Assembly (NCBI GenBank): GCA_025994075.1
Contig: JAMQGV010000044.1
Coordinates: forward strand, 62,001-126,000
Reading direction: 5' to 3'
Source: Vicinamibacteria bacterium
GTDB taxonomy: Bacteria > Acidobacteriota > Vicinamibacteria > Fen-336
Length of the DNA stretch: 64,000 nt
Both the position numbers and the translations under genes were made by a program. Below are positions 31,122 to 39,152 of the stretch, one piece after another (position 1 is the stretch's first letter; each line of letters opens with the position of its first letter). The notes beneath the pieces were generated by a model, which was not told the DNA's origin, did no database searches, and saw only the letters and a list, made by a program, of their open reading frames with translations.

Positions 31122-32645
31122 ATGCCGGCGACGCCTCGCCTGCCGCGGCCCGGCGGCCGCTACGTCGAGCTGTTCAACAGCGGTCTCGAGGTCTGGCTCT
31201 ACGACGAGTCGCACCGCGAGGCCTTGCGCCGGAGCGGGGCCCTGGCTTTCGGCCGCAAGACCCAGGAGTCGAAGTACCGGACCCAGGCGCGGAAAGGACG
31301 AATCGTCGCCTACAGCCTGCGCCAGGACGACGCGCTGAGCCTCGCGGTCTACGTCGGAGACCCGCTCACCGACCAGGAACTCTCGGAAAGCCGCTGGCTC
31401 GAGCCGCAGGTCGCGCTGCTCGACCTGCCGTCGGGCCAGCTCTGCGTCGAAACCAACGACTCCTGCCGCCTGCTGCCGGATGGCGACGAACCCGGCGGCC
31501 GCCTCGACGTTCCCCCGGGCCGCTATCGCCTGACGCTCTACCGCGTGGACCACGAAACGCTGGCCCGCGAGGGCCTGCCGTGGTCGGCGCCGCAGGAGAT
31601 CGTCGTGCTGACGCCCGGCGGCCGGCCCGCGGACGCGGCCGAGGCGCTGCTGCCGTTCCGGCCCCGCCGCGATCGCACCTGGGTCGAGAAGTACGCCGTG
31701 GCGGCGGGCCGCGCCGACGCCCTCGCGTGGTTCTTCGACGCCCGCGACACCTTCGCCGTCAACCTCGACGCCCGCGCGGTCGAAGCGCTCGGCCTGAAGC
31801 ACGGCGGCTACTTCCGGACCCGGGTGCCCGCCGTCGGCCTGGAGCTGACCAGCGTGTTCGGGCCCTCCTGGCGGGAAGCGCGCGCGCTTCCGCTGCCGGA
31901 CCTCGACGGGCTCGTGGAGTACGGATTCGCCACCCTGTCGCCGCTGGCCGATTGGGATGGCGCCGTCGGGCTCTTCGCGCGCCGCGAGCGCGGGCAGGCC
32001 GCCGTGCCCGCGGCGGCGCTGCGCGTGTGGCACCCCGCGACGGTCGAGCTGCTGGCGGTGGGGCCGCGCCGCGTCGAGCCGGGCCCGAACGACGCCCGCT
32101 TCGAGCCGCTGGCGCTCGCGGACGTCGAGCACTGCGACGCGGGATTCCTGGCCTTCGTGCTGGGCGACGCGCTGGGCACCAGCGACCTCGACGAGTTGCC
32201 GTGGCCGGAGGCGCTGGCGCGCCTCGACGCAGCGTTCGCGAGCGTCGGCCTGCAGCCGGCCGGAGACGCGGCGTGGCGGGCCCGCTACCACGACGCCGAG
32301 CTCGCCTACGACCTGCGGCTCTACGCGGGGGCGAAGGAGACCTTCGGCGTCGTGCTGACCCGCGAGGCGTCGCTCGAACTGCTGCTGATCAGCGCGCTCG
32401 CGGACGGCTCCTGGCTCGCCACCGGCCTGGCCGACACCCTGGAGCGGATCCGCGCCGAGTTGCAGGGGCGGGGCCTCGACGTCGCCGGTTTCCGGCTCCA
32501 GAACTGCGACCAGCCGTTCGCGGCGCTGGCCGCGGCCCACGCGGCGCGGCTCGCCTCGTCCGCGACGCGACCGAACGTGGTGGCCACCGACGCCGACTCT
32601 GCCCGCGAGGCGCTCGGGCGCTTCTTCGCCGCCGTGTTTCCGTGA
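31122..32645 (+). CDS. Conserved-looking hypothetical protein, 507 residues
   Basis: No family recognised. It has no signal peptide or membrane segment, so it is likely cytosolic. The N-terminal part is beta-rich (GGRYVELFNSGLEVWLYDES ... DVPPGRYRLTLYRVD), and the middle contains VWHPATVELLAVG; a final Ala-rich helix region ends at Phe-Pro. The PPGRYRLTLYRVD stretch resembles competence/ComJ-like beta-sandwich proteins but this is weak. ATG at 31122 is chosen since AAAGGAGT lies 7 bases before it; an ATG at 31092 lacks such a site and overlaps the -10 box. Coding potential is strong along the whole frame. Confidence 0.75.
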   Translation: MPATPRLPRPGGRYVELFNSGLEVWLYDESHREALRRSGALAFGRKTQESKYRTQARKGRIVAYSLRQDDALSLAVYVGDPLTDQELSESRWLEPQVALLDLPSGQLCVETNDSCRLLPDGDEPGGRLDVPPGRYRLTLYRVDHETLAREGLPWSAPQEIVVLTPGGRPADAAEALLPFRPRRDRTWVEKYAVAAGRADALAWFFDARDTFAVNLDARAVEALGLKHGGYFRTRVPAVGLELTSVFGPSWREARALPLPDLDGLVEYGFATLSPLADWDGAVGLFARRERGQAAVPAAALRVWHPATVELLAVGPRRVEPGPNDARFEPLALADVEHCDAGFLAFVLGDALGTSDLDELPWPEALARLDAAFASVGLQPAGDAAWRARYHDAELAYDLRLYAGAKETFGVVLTREASLELLLISALADGSWLATGLADTLERIRAELQGRGLDVAGFRLQNCDQPFAALAAAHAARLASSATRPNVVATDADSAREALGRFFAAVFP

Positions 32646-32649
32646 GCCT

Positions 32650-32763
32650 TCAGCCGGACCGCCGGCACGGGAAAACCTGGTCGGTGCCGCCCTCGTCGTC
32701 GATCGGGCGGGTGATCAGCTCCAGCACCGTGTCGCAGGGCGTCAGCGTGTCGTAAAGGAGCAT
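32650..32763 (-). pseudogene. Internally deleted remnant of a SAM methyltransferase
   Basis: A 37-codon frame that joins the first few and the last residues of a methyltransferase like that at 36069-36791. Its start MLLYDTLTP matches MQLYDALTP at that protein's N-terminus, and its end LITRPIDDEGGTDQVF matches the C-terminal LIARPIDEEGGTDEVF. About 200 residues between are missing, including all SAM-binding motifs. The start and stop codons survive, so a short peptide could still be made, but it cannot be an enzyme. It lies 4 bases after the stop of the facing hypothetical gene. Confidence 0.8.
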
Positions 32764-32803
32764 TCCCGAGGGTAACGTTGTCCGGGGGCTCGCGGGAGGG
32801 CGG

Positions 32804-33394
32804 ATGCGGATCGCCTGGATGACCGTGCTGCTGCTGGCGTCGGGACCGGTCGCGGGACCGGGGCCGGACGGGCGCTGGCTCGACGGCGGCCTCGTCCAGT
32901 GGAACGCGGCGGGCGCGGCCGTGCCGGCGCCGCCGCAGGCCCCCGCCGGCGACGACGCGTTCGCGCACGCGCAGCGACGGTGCGCCTCGCTGCTGAAGGT
33001 GGCGGAGACGGCGTCCGAGCGCGCCGTCGCCGCCGCCGGCTGGAAGCTGCGCGAAGGCGGGACCTCGAGCCGGGGGCGCATCGAGCTGGTGACCGGGTTC
33101 GCCGCGTTCGGCAGCCAGTGCCGCTCCGCTTCGGCCCAGGTCTTCGCCTTCGCCGACGGGAAGTTCGCCGGCACGCTGTCGCCGCATCCCATGGACCAGC
33201 GCACGGACGGCGGCCTGGTCGCCACGCAGATCCACGAGGACGGCCGCGTGGACGCCCTCTACGCGCGGTACCTCGACCCGCGGTCGGCGTGTTGCCCGAC
33301 CAGCCACGCGCGCGCCCGCTTCGGCGTGGTCACGGACGAGCGCGGCGTACCCCGCCTGGTGTGGTCGTCGTTGGAGGAGATCGCCGAGCCGTAG
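32804..33394 (+). CDS. Exported protein, LppP/LprE-like
   Basis: A 196-residue exported protein. The N-terminus MRIAWMTVLLLASGPVAGPG is a short signal peptide without a lipobox cysteine. The C-terminal half reads GGLVATQIHEDGRVDALYARYLDPRSACCPTSHARARFGV, and its Cys-Cys-Pro-Thr/Ser pattern after a Tyr-rich strand resembles the LppP/LprE lipoprotein family. That family has no known biochemical role. Additional cysteines at about 60 and 105 may form a disulfide. It is flanked on both sides by gene remnants on the opposite strand. Confidence 0.6.
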   Translation: MRIAWMTVLLLASGPVAGPGPDGRWLDGGLVQWNAAGAAVPAPPQAPAGDDAFAHAQRRCASLLKVAETASERAVAAAGWKLREGGTSSRGRIELVTGFAAFGSQCRSASAQVFAFADGKFAGTLSPHPMDQRTDGGLVATQIHEDGRVDALYARYLDPRSACCPTSHARARFGVVTDERGVPRLVWSSLEEIAEP

Positions 33395-33402
33395 GCCAGC
33401 CG

Positions 33403-33561
33403 CTACGCCGCTCCCTCGCGCAGCAGGCGCTCCAGCTCGATCGCCGGGCACACCGCGTGGCCGAGGTAGTGGAGCAGGTTGGAGGCGACCGAGCGGACCA
33501 GCTTCTCGACGCCCGGGTCGAGGCAGCGGCCGTCCGCGTCGAACACCCCGTGGATCGGCAT
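33403..33561 (-). pseudogene. Short fragment, perhaps the C-terminus of a flavin reductase-like protein
   Basis: A 52-codon frame (opening PIHGVFDADGRCLDPGVEKL) reads like real protein and resembles the last 40-50 residues of NADPH-dependent FMN reductase-type flavoproteins (FDADGR, then a terminal helix). Upstream the same frame continues without any recognisable flavodoxin core, so this would be a truncated remnant. The assignment is weak. The rest of the gene-poor stretch 33395-33773 has scattered protein-like pieces in different frames but no intact gene. Confidence 0.3.
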
Positions 33562-33773
33562 GGAGGCGGCCGGGGTCGCAATCCTCGAGGGGCGGACGGC
33601 TGCGCGAGCTGCCGGCCTTCCGCTCCGCCCCGATCGACGACGCGCGCTTCTTCCTCGAGGACGACCCGCGACGGCCTGTCCGCGAACGCGGTCGAGGGCC
33701 CGCGGTGGATGCTACGCCGCGCCGCGCGATACTGGGGGCGCCGCCGGCCGGGCCGGCGGGAGCGGAGGCACGC

Positions 33774-34580
33774 ATGTTGTCCACGCCCGAGTGGATCGCC
33801 GCCCACCGGACGCGCTCGCAGGCCGCCGCCTACGCCGACTTCTACGGCCGCCGCGACGCGCTGCGTTGGCTGTTCCGCTTCGACGTGCGCTACCGCTGCC
33901 GCCGGCTCGTCGAGGTCGCGAACCAGCTCGGCCTCGACCTCGAGGGCCGGTCGGTGCTCGACGTCGGCTTCGGCGGCGGCCACCTGCTGGCCGCGTTTCC
34001 CCGCAGTTGCACGCTGTGCGGCGCCGACGTGTCGCGCTCCGCCGTGAAGCGGGCGGGGCGCGATCCGCGCTTCCACCGCTGGCGAGGCGCGCGCTTCGTG
34101 GAGGTGCGCGAGGACGACCCGGAGGACCTGCCGCCCGGGCCGTTCGACGTCGTCCTCTCGTCGCACACGCTCGAGCACGTGCCCGACGACCGCGCGCTGC
34201 TCGCGGCCGTCCGCCGCCGCCTCGCGCCCGGCGGCACGTTCTTCCTGTTCGTGCCGATCGAGGAGCCGGACTACAACCCCGATCACGTGCGCAACTACTC
34301 CGTCGAGAGCATCGGCGAGCGCGTGCGCGACGCCGGCTTCGAGGTGCTCTTCGTCGAGGGCAGCATGCACGTCAACGGCCACGTCTGGAAGGTGATCACC
34401 GTTCCGAGCCGCCGCCGCTGGCCCGTGCTCCGCGGCGTCGTCGACGGCCTGCGCCTCGCCACCCTTTCGGCGCTCACCTACCGCGGGCAGCGGTTCTTCG
34501 ACGCGGCCCTCGACCGCTGGGGTTTCGGTCCCCGCCAGGCGTTCCTGGTATGCCGCCGGCCCGGCGGCGCGAGGTTCTGA
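33774..34580 (+). CDS. Class I SAM-dependent methyltransferase
   Basis: A 268-residue cytosolic methyltransferase. Motif I is VLDVGFGGGHLL (about 62-73), followed by CGADVS, FDVVLSSHTLEHVPDD and LAPGGTFFLFVP, the normal order of the UbiE/Methyltransf_11-23 type. The first 55 residues form a helical cap with RCRRLVEVANQLG. GGAGG lies 5 bases before the ATG. Its stop is 9 bases from that of a convergent radical SAM gene. The substrate is unknown; the cap and the C-terminal positively charged helices would fit a sugar or polyketide-like acceptor. Confidence 0.85.
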   Translation: MLSTPEWIAAHRTRSQAAAYADFYGRRDALRWLFRFDVRYRCRRLVEVANQLGLDLEGRSVLDVGFGGGHLLAAFPRSCTLCGADVSRSAVKRAGRDPRFHRWRGARFVEVREDDPEDLPPGPFDVVLSSHTLEHVPDDRALLAAVRRRLAPGGTFFLFVPIEEPDYNPDHVRNYSVESIGERVRDAGFEVLFVEGSMHVNGHVWKVITVPSRRRWPVLRGVVDGLRLATLSALTYRGQRFFDAALDRWGFGPRQAFLVCRRPGGARF

Positions 34581-34589
34581 ACCGACCCC

Positions 34590-35537
34590 TCAGCCCTGGG
34601 CGCGCCAGGCGTCGGGCGCCGAGCAGGTGCGGGCGCAACCGAGCGTGCAGCGGTCGGCGCAGGCGCCCTTCGGGAGGTGGAACTGCGCGGCGAGGTCCCT
34701 GGCCCCGTACTCCAGCAGCGGCCGCGCGAAGCGTGCGGCCTGCTGGCTGCACCAGTGGGCGTCGCCATGCTCGTCGACGTAGACGTAGCGCGAGCCCGCG
34801 CGGCAGCGGAACGGTGCCGCCCGCCCTGCGAGCAGGCGATCGCGGTAGCCGCCGGCCTCGCGGCGGCGCCGGCCCAGGCGCGCCATCGCCGCCCGGTAGT
34901 CGCGCGCCACGGTCGCGTCCGGCTCGAGCTGCCCGGTCCCGCCGTGCAGCAGCAGGACCCGCGGCCGCAGCCCGTGCGCCCGCGCGAAGTCGATCGTCTC
35001 CAGGGTCTCCTCCGGCGGGCAGGCGCCGACGACGGCGCTGACGACCACGCGGAAGCGCGCCCGTTCCGCGAGGCGCACCAGCCTGTCGCGTAGGGTGTCG
35101 AGGGTCTTGCGGGTGGTTTCGTTGGCGCGGGCGCCGTCGACGCTGACCTGGAGGTCCGTGAGTCCCGCGTCGTTCAGCCCGTCGATCGCCTCGTCGCTCA
35201 GCAGCACCGCGTTCGAGATCAGCATCCGGCGCGGGAAGTCGTGCCGCGTGGCCAGCCGCACGAGGTCGACGAGCCGCGGGTGGAGCAGCGGCTCGCCGCC
35301 CGTGAACTCGAGGGCCAGCGCGCCCAGTTCGCGGATGCGGCCGACGCGGGCGACCAGGTCGTCCCAGGGCACGGGCGCGCTGGTGCGGTCGTACTCGTTG
35401 CAGTAGCCGCAGCGCAGGTTGCAGCGGCGGGTGACGACGAGCTGGACAAGGTAGGGAGCGTAGGCGATGCGGTCGCGCAGCGGGATCAGCCCGGGCCGCC
35501 GGCCGAAGACGAACCGCGCCAGTGACGGCAGCGTCAT
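34590..35537 (-). CDS. Radical SAM protein with SPASM-like C-terminus
   Basis: A 315-residue radical SAM enzyme. The [4Fe-4S] motif is CNLRCGYC (Cys39, Cys43, Cys46), followed by LEFTGGEPLLHP (GGE motif) and LQVSVDGARANET. The C-terminal part has further cysteines: CRAGSRYVYVDEHGDAHWC, then KGACADRCTLGCARTC, which resembles a SPASM/twitch auxiliary cluster used in peptide or cofactor maturation. No precursor peptide is visible nearby. GGAG lies about 8 bases before the ATG. It converges with a methyltransferase gene and is divergent from a thioesterase gene. Confidence 0.85.
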   Translation of the reverse strand: MTLPSLARFVFGRRPGLIPLRDRIAYAPYLVQLVVTRRCNLRCGYCNEYDRTSAPVPWDDLVARVGRIRELGALALEFTGGEPLLHPRLVDLVRLATRHDFPRRMLISNAVLLSDEAIDGLNDAGLTDLQVSVDGARANETTRKTLDTLRDRLVRLAERARFRVVVSAVVGACPPEETLETIDFARAHGLRPRVLLLHGGTGQLEPDATVARDYRAAMARLGRRRREAGGYRDRLLAGRAAPFRCRAGSRYVYVDEHGDAHWCSQQAARFARPLLEYGARDLAAQFHLPKGACADRCTLGCARTCSAPDAWRAQG

Positions 35538-35618
35538 CACGTGCTCCTGCCCGGGGCATGTTAGCGCCGCCGGTGCGCCATGATCGCGGCGGGAGATACT
35601 GCAGCGCGGAGGCTCCCC

Positions 35619-36059
35619 ATGACCGCGCCGGTCCCGACGCTCGCCGAGTTCCCGCTGAAGACGCACGAGAAGCTGCGCTACGCCGACACCGACCGCCAGG
35701 GGCACGTCAACAACGCCGTGTTCGCCACGATGCTGGAGACGGGACGAGTCGAGCTGCTCCTCGCCCCCGACCAGCCGCTGTTCGAACCGGGCTGCGGCTT
35801 CGTCATCGCCAGCCTCCAGGTCGACTTCCGGGGCGAGATCCTGTGGCCGGGCCAGGTCGAGATCGGCACCCGGGTGGCCGCGACGGGCCGCAGCTCGGTG
35901 ACCCTCGAGCAGGCGCTGTTCCAGGGCGGACGCTGCGTGGCCACGGCGCGCAGCGTGATCGTGCACGTGAACGAGGCCAGCCGCCGCTCGCACCCGCTCG
36001 GCCCCGACGCGTTGCGCCGGCTCGCGGCCCTCGGGCCGACGGGGCCCGCTCCGCGCTGA
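35619..36059 (+). CDS. Hotdog-fold acyl-CoA thioesterase (4HBT family)
   Basis: A 146-residue hotdog-fold thioesterase of the FadM/YbgC type. The signature YADTDRQGHVNNAVFATMLETGRVELL contains the usual catalytic Asp and the HVNNA helix start; the central strand FVIASLQVDFRGEILWPGQVEI follows. GGAGG precedes the ATG by 6 bases. It hydrolyses acyl-CoA esters in the cytosol; chain-length preference is not evident. The two genes around it are a divergent radical SAM gene and a convergent methyltransferase gene. Confidence 0.88.
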   Translation: MTAPVPTLAEFPLKTHEKLRYADTDRQGHVNNAVFATMLETGRVELLLAPDQPLFEPGCGFVIASLQVDFRGEILWPGQVEIGTRVAATGRSSVTLEQALFQGGRCVATARSVIVHVNEASRRSHPLGPDALRRLAALGPTGPAPR

Positions 36060-36068
36060 ACCCCGCGG

Positions 36069-36791
36069 TCAGGGGCGACGGCAGAGGAACACCTCGTCGG
36101 TGCCGCCTTCTTCGTCGATCGGGCGCGCGATCAGCTCGACGCGGTAGCCGGTCGCCTCCAGCAGCGCGATCCACGTCGCGCGGGGGAACAGGCCCTCGAG
36201 GTGGCGATCGTGGATCGCCCGCACCTCGTTTCCCTCGCGCAGCAGGAACGCGTACTCGGCGCGGTAGGTGCAGTCCGCGGGGTCCGGGTCCCAGCACCAC
36301 TCGATGCAGCGCAGCGCGCGATCGCCGTCCTCGCCTTCGATCAGGGCCGTGCCGGCCCGGAAGCGCTCGCGCACGAAGTCCGGAGCGAACAGCGCGGCCC
36401 CGCCGGGCCGGGTATGGACGAACGCGGTCTCGATCGCTGCGCGCAGGTCGGTCTCGCTCGTCATGTAGACGATCGCGTCGTGGACCAGCACCGCGTCGAA
36501 CGTGCGACCGAGCCGCAGCGAGCGCATGTCGCCCGCCACGTGCTCGCACTCGGGGTTGAGCTCGCGGGAGAGGTCCTGCATCGCCGGCGACAGGTCGGAC
36601 AGCGTGCACTGGAAGCGGCGCTTGAGGTGGACCGCGTTGTGGCCGGCGCCTGCGCCGAGCTCGAGCAGGGAGTGCGTGTCCCCGGAGGCGGCGCGCACGA
36701 GCCCGGCTTCGTAGGCCGCGGCTTCTTCGGCGTGATCCTCGGGCGGGTCCACCAGTCGGTACCAGGGCGTGAGGGCGTCGTAGAGCTGCAT
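36069..36791 (-). CDS. Class I SAM-dependent methyltransferase
   Basis: A 240-residue methyltransferase. Motif I LELGAGAGHNAVHL (about 40-53) is followed by CTLSDLSPAM (acidic loop), HVAGDMRSLRL and FDAVLVHDAIVYM, then ALFAPDFVRE and a C-terminal LIARPIDEEGGTDEVFLC. The protein is complete. An internally deleted relative sits at 32650-32763. A TAGCCT box lies 6 bases before the ATG on the minus strand. Its stop lies 10 bases from the stop of the thioesterase gene. Substrate unknown; the short helical N-terminus is like that of small-molecule methyltransferases. Confidence 0.85.
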   Translation of the reverse strand: MQLYDALTPWYRLVDPPEDHAEEAAAYEAGLVRAASGDTHSLLELGAGAGHNAVHLKRRFQCTLSDLSPAMQDLSRELNPECEHVAGDMRSLRLGRTFDAVLVHDAIVYMTSETDLRAAIETAFVHTRPGGAALFAPDFVRERFRAGTALIEGEDGDRALRCIEWCWDPDPADCTYRAEYAFLLREGNEVRAIHDRHLEGLFPRATWIALLEATGYRVELIARPIDEEGGTDEVFLCRRP

Positions 36792-36826
36792 GCCCCGAGG
36801 CTAGCGCACGTGCGCCGCCGGCTTGG

Positions 36827-36832
36827 CACAAT
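36827..36832 (+). promoter_or_regulatory. -10-like box CACAAT, leaderless-type start
   Basis: CACAAT ends 9 bases before the ATG of the membrane protein gene, in the 50-base divergent spacer. The same hexamer precedes truB. No Shine-Dalgarno is present. Confidence 0.35.
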
Positions 36833-36841
36833 CCGCGCGGG

Positions 36842-37984
36842 ATGCAGGCGCTGGACGACGAGGCGGGGCGCCCCGCCGCCGACGAGCGGGGCGGGTTCCA
36901 CCGCTGGCTGGAGCGACGGCTCTGCGTGCCCGGCTGGGCGCACGCGACGGCGATCGCCGCACTGCTGCTGGCCACCGCCTTCTCGTTCCCGGTGCCGCAG
37001 CAGGCGGGGGCGGACAACGCCCGCATCCTCGACGAGCGGTGGGGCCGGGTCGTCGACGAGAAGGTCGCGGACCCGCTGCGCGACATGGCGCGCCACCATC
37101 CGCCGAAGACCAACGAGGCGAAGCGCACGTTCCGGATCACTGCGCCCGCAGTGGCCTACGCGACGGGCACGGGCCGGACGGGTGCGCGGACTTTCGCGCT
37201 CGCCTGCGGCTACGCCCTGCTGCTGGCGACGGCCCGGCTCGGCCAGCGACTGACCGGCAGCCGGGCGGGCGCGGCCTCGCTCACGGTGATGGCGGCGGCG
37301 AGCTACTTCGGGAGCGCCGCCCTCGTCGACCACTACTGGTGGTTCGACTCGGTCGCCTTCGCGTTCCTGCTCGCGGCCATGCTGACCCCGCAGCGCGCCG
37401 GACGCGCGGCGGCGCTCGTCGCCGCCTTCTTCTGCGACGAGCGCGCGCTGCTCGTGTCGCCTGCGACCGCGCTGGTCGGCGGGCCCGGGACCTCGCGGCG
37501 CGGCGCGTGGGCCGCGACCGGCGTCGCGATCGGGCTCTACGCCGCGCTGCGCGCCGGCCTGACGGCCGCGCTGGACCTCCAGACGGCGGTCGCGGGCATC
37601 GGCGTCGAGGAGGCCGCGAAGCACGTCTCCGTCGCCGGCTGGGCGCTGTGGTCGGGCCTCGAGGGCGGCTGGCTCCTCGTCGGGGCCGGCCTGGTCTGGC
37701 TGGGCCGCCAGCCGGAGACGCGGGCCGCCACCACGGTCTGGGTGCTCTACGCGACCGCCTTCGCGGCGTCCTGCTTCCTCGTGCACGACGTGACCCGCAG
37801 CCTGTCGTTCGGCTTCGTGTTCCTGTTCCCGCTGGTCGCCGCGCTGAGACGGCGCATGCCGCCCGCGGCCCTGCACGACCTGCTGCTGGCGGCGGCCCTG
37901 GCGTCGCTGATCGTCCCCAACGTGTTCGTCGCCAACCGCATCGACTACCAGGTCGACGTGGTCTCGCACTGGCTCGGGCGCTGA
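36842..37984 (+). CDS. Polytopic membrane protein of unknown function
   Basis: A 380-residue membrane protein with about nine hydrophobic helices. The order, an N-terminal helix (HATAIAALLLATAFSFPVP), a large first loop with acidic residues and paired GxxLLLATA helices, resembles GT-C type glycosyltransferases, but I cannot find their DXD-like loop. The sequence includes DHYWWFDSVAFAFLLAAM and FFCDERALLVSPATAL, which may lie near a catalytic pocket. It starts at ATG with only the CACAAT box upstream. It is not obviously part of an operon. Confidence 0.6.
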   Translation: MQALDDEAGRPAADERGGFHRWLERRLCVPGWAHATAIAALLLATAFSFPVPQQAGADNARILDERWGRVVDEKVADPLRDMARHHPPKTNEAKRTFRITAPAVAYATGTGRTGARTFALACGYALLLATARLGQRLTGSRAGAASLTVMAAASYFGSAALVDHYWWFDSVAFAFLLAAMLTPQRAGRAAALVAAFFCDERALLVSPATALVGGPGTSRRGAWAATGVAIGLYAALRAGLTAALDLQTAVAGIGVEEAAKHVSVAGWALWSGLEGGWLLVGAGLVWLGRQPETRAATTVWVLYATAFAASCFLVHDVTRSLSFGFVFLFPLVAALRRRMPPAALHDLLLAAALASLIVPNVFVANRIDYQVDVVSHWLGR

Positions 37985-38026
37985 AGCCCGGCCAACGCGG
38001 GCCCAGCGCCGGATCGCCGCCTCGGC

Positions 38027-38032
38027 CACAAT
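38027..38032 (+). promoter_or_regulatory. -10-like box CACAAT before truB
   Basis: CACAAT ends 6 bases before the GTG start of truB. A GGAG also lies between but too close to the GTG to work as a normal Shine-Dalgarno. Confidence 0.35.
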
Positions 38033-38038
38033 CGGAGC

Positions 38039-38947
38039 GTGGGGGAACTGCAGCCGGGCCTGCTGCTGCTGCACAAGCCTGTCGGCCCGACCAGCGCGTC
38101 GCTCGTGCGGGAGCTCGCTGCGCAAGCCGCAGCAGCCGGTGGACCACGTTTGCCGACGTGCCACGGCGGCACCCTGGACCCGTTCGCGCGCGGGCTGCTG
38201 ATCGTCGCGCTCGGCCAGGCGACGCGGGTCGTCGACCTCGTGCACGACGTGCCGAAGGAGTACCAGGCGGTCGTCGCGTGGGGGACGGAGACCGACAACG
38301 GCGACCCGCTCGGGCGTGTGATCGCCACGGGCGACGCATCGGAGCTCACGGCGGAGCGGCTCGACGCCGTCCTCGCCGAGCGCCTGGGCTGGCGCGAACA
38401 GGTGCCGCCCGCCACGTCGGCGAAGCGCGTCGGCGGCGAGCGTGCCTATGCCCGCGCGCACCGCGGCGAGGTCTTCGAGCTGCCGCCCGTGCGCGTGCTG
38501 CTCCACGAGGCGCGCTGGCTCGGACACGACCTCGCCGCCGGCCGCAGCCGCCTGTTCCTGCGCTGCGGCCGCGGCTACTACGTGCGCTCGCTGGTGCGCG
38601 ACCTCGGCCGCGCGCTCGGCTGCCGCGCCCACGTCGCGGAGCTGCACCGCGGGGCGATCGGCCCCTGGCGCGATCCCGGCGCAGGCCATGCGATACCTGT
38701 CACCGGCGAGGCGTTGTTCCCGTGGCTCGCGGCCCGCGACCTCGACGAGCGCGAGGCGCGCCAGGTCGCGCAGGGCCAGCCGATCGCGACTGCGAGCCTG
38801 CGCGCACCGGCCTGGACCGTCCCGCCGGGGTTCCCGCCGTCCCAGGGCCCGGTGCGCGGCCTGGCCGCCGGCCGCCTCGTCGCCCTGCTGCGCCGCACCG
38901 ACGACGCCCGGCTCGCCCCCTTCGCCAACCTGCGCCGAGGCCTCTGA
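38039..38947 (+). CDS. truB: tRNA pseudouridine-55 synthase TruB
   Basis: Converts U55 of tRNA to pseudouridine. A 302-residue protein that opens with LLLLHKPVGPTSASLV and has the catalytic motif GGTLDPFARGLL with Asp47, then EYQAVVAWGTETDNGDPLG, CGRGYYVRSLVRDLG and the final LHRGAIGPW. The C-terminal part (about 225-302) lacks a recognisable PUA domain, making it a short type. The start is GTG. The truB gene is usually next to rbfA/infB; here it stands alone, which is unusual but seen in some phyla. Confidence 0.92.
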   Translation: MGELQPGLLLLHKPVGPTSASLVRELAAQAAAAGGPRLPTCHGGTLDPFARGLLIVALGQATRVVDLVHDVPKEYQAVVAWGTETDNGDPLGRVIATGDASELTAERLDAVLAERLGWREQVPPATSAKRVGGERAYARAHRGEVFELPPVRVLLHEARWLGHDLAAGRSRLFLRCGRGYYVRSLVRDLGRALGCRAHVAELHRGAIGPWRDPGAGHAIPVTGEALFPWLAARDLDEREARQVAQGQPIATASLRAPAWTVPPGFPPSQGPVRGLAAGRLVALLRRTDDARLAPFANLRRGL

Positions 38948-39138
38948 CCCGGGTCCACCCGCCCGGCACGTTGCGACTTCCGCACGTAGAGCCCCGCCGA
39001 AGTCGCGCGCCCGCACCAGCGGGTCGACCGGGTCGGCCGGCTCCCCGCTCGCCGGGAGGCGGGTGAGCGTCGTCGTCACTGTGGAGGCCCCAGCCGAGGC
39101 GATCGTCTCGACCTACCGTCCGGAGCAGCCCGGGGCGC

Positions 39139-39144
39139 TATAGT
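39139..39144 (+). promoter_or_regulatory. -10 box TATAGT, leaderless-type start
   Basis: TATAGT ends 8 bases before the GTG of the AraC-family regulator gene; no Shine-Dalgarno is present. The upstream 38948-39138 has no gene; a protein-like open stretch on the minus strand (about 38951-39115) is noted among the findings. Confidence 0.5.
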
Positions 39145-39152
39145 CCAGGCCC

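Noticed and set aside
32804..33394. Lipoprotein assignment for the LppP/LprE-like protein
   Set aside because: The signal sequence has no lipobox cysteine, so only export is claimed.
36823..36838. Sigma54-type promoter (TTGGCACAATCCGCGC)
   Set aside because: The -12 element is poor and it would start transcription within or after the start codon region; the simpler CACAAT -10 reading is preferred.
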